DNA of 64,000 bases from CANLBN01 sp050633825. GTDB taxonomy: Bacteria; Pseudomonadota; Gammaproteobacteria; Pseudomonadales; Cellvibrionaceae. The DNA lies in assembly GCA_050633825.1 (NCBI GenBank), contig JBOEHG010000020.1:1-64000 (forward strand). The letters are read 5' to 3'. Shown here piece after piece: positions 63,881 to 64,000 of this stretch. Both the position numbers and the translations under genes were made by a program. Position 1 is the stretch's first letter; the number at the start of each line of letters is the position of its first letter. Below the pieces are notes generated by a model. The model was not told where the DNA came from. It made no database searches and saw nothing but the letters and a program-made list of their open reading frames with translations.

Positions 63881-64000
63881 TGAAGAAAGTTAAAGTAGTA
63901 ATTGTTGGTGGTGGTCTTGCCGGAACCTATCTGGCGTATTTATTAGAGAAGAATAAATACATCGATTACCAATTATTTGAAGCGAAGGATGTATTAGGTG
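63880..64000 (+). CDS. FAD-dependent oxidoreductase, 3' end cut by window
   Basis: Only the first 40 residues are present. VVIVGGGLAGTYLAYLLEKN is a dinucleotide-binding GxGxxG motif and FEAKDVLG follows with the acidic residue at the end of the second strand. This suits a flavin amine oxidase, a lycopene-cyclase-like or other FAD monooxygenase family member. It overlaps the previous stop by one base. Confidence 0.85.
   Translation, partial: MKKVKVVIVGGGLAGTYLAYLLEKNKYIDYQLFEAKDVLG

Noticed and set aside
1..64000. CRISPR arrays, insertion sequences, prophage or integrative elements
   Set aside because: No spaced direct repeats, transposase, integrase or phage structural genes were seen; the only tandem repeat (52644-52724) is short and degenerate.

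Overview
The window is about 64 kb of chromosome from a free-living gammaproteobacterium. The gene set (RpoD, DnaG, EF-P with both lysylation enzymes, FimX/FimW-like proteins beside serB, several GGDEF/EAL proteins, a GacA-type promoter site) fits the Pseudomonadales/Cellvibrionales side of the class, probably a marine or aquatic member. This placement comes from reading the proteins, not from a database search. The DNA is moderately AT-rich. Genes are dense on both strands, and I see no insertion sequence, prophage, rRNA operon or CRISPR array.

Layout: 1-6.2 kb holds a chemoreceptor (cut by the window edge), a SIMPL protein, radA, a PilZ protein and ettA. 6.3-10.1 kb holds glyA and a large PAS-GGDEF-EAL protein. 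10.2-17.4 kb is a long rightward cluster, nrdR-ribD-ribE-ribB(A)-ribH-nusB-thiL-pgpA-retropepsin-NADAR, that carries most of riboflavin synthesis and a likely riboflavin damage-control enzyme. 17.4-24 kb holds an AEC transporter, hemE, a degenerate HD-GYP protein, an exonuclease, a PIN-PhoH ATPase and a small acidic-tailed protein. Just after the HD-GYP gene lies a candidate Csr/Rsm-type small RNA with a GacA-like upstream site. 24.1-32.4 kb holds tatD, a fused cysteine desulfurase-SufE protein, a response regulator, a MocR regulator facing DUF1127 and LysE genes, a DUF711/YkoF-like pair and a YpfJ-type metalloprotease.

32.5-45.6 kb is rich in cyclic-di-GMP proteins: a PAS-GGDEF-EAL enzyme, an SMP_2-type membrane protein divergent from serB, a FimX-like degenerate GGDEF-EAL protein, a FimW-like protein and another GGDEF-EAL protein. 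The complete EF-P modification set (epmB, efp, epmA) is embedded here. 45.9-56.3 kb holds cysE, srkA, a DTW-domain tRNA modification gene, truC, HopJ, a parvulin, a SulP transporter, an unusual Cys-rich haem-motif protein and creD. 56.3-60.7 kb holds a tRNA with a CAT anticodon, rpoD and dnaG; rpsU, the usual first gene of that operon, is not upstream. 60.8-64 kb is a TetR regulator divergent from an SDR-cupin-SDR-FAD oxidoreductase operon, with two palindromic operator candidates around a good promoter.

The strongest functional theme is surface/motility signalling: seven proteins with cyclic-di-GMP domains (two PilZ-type, four GGDEF-EAL, one HD-GYP), several of them catalytically degenerate, plus the candidate Gac/Rsm small RNA.
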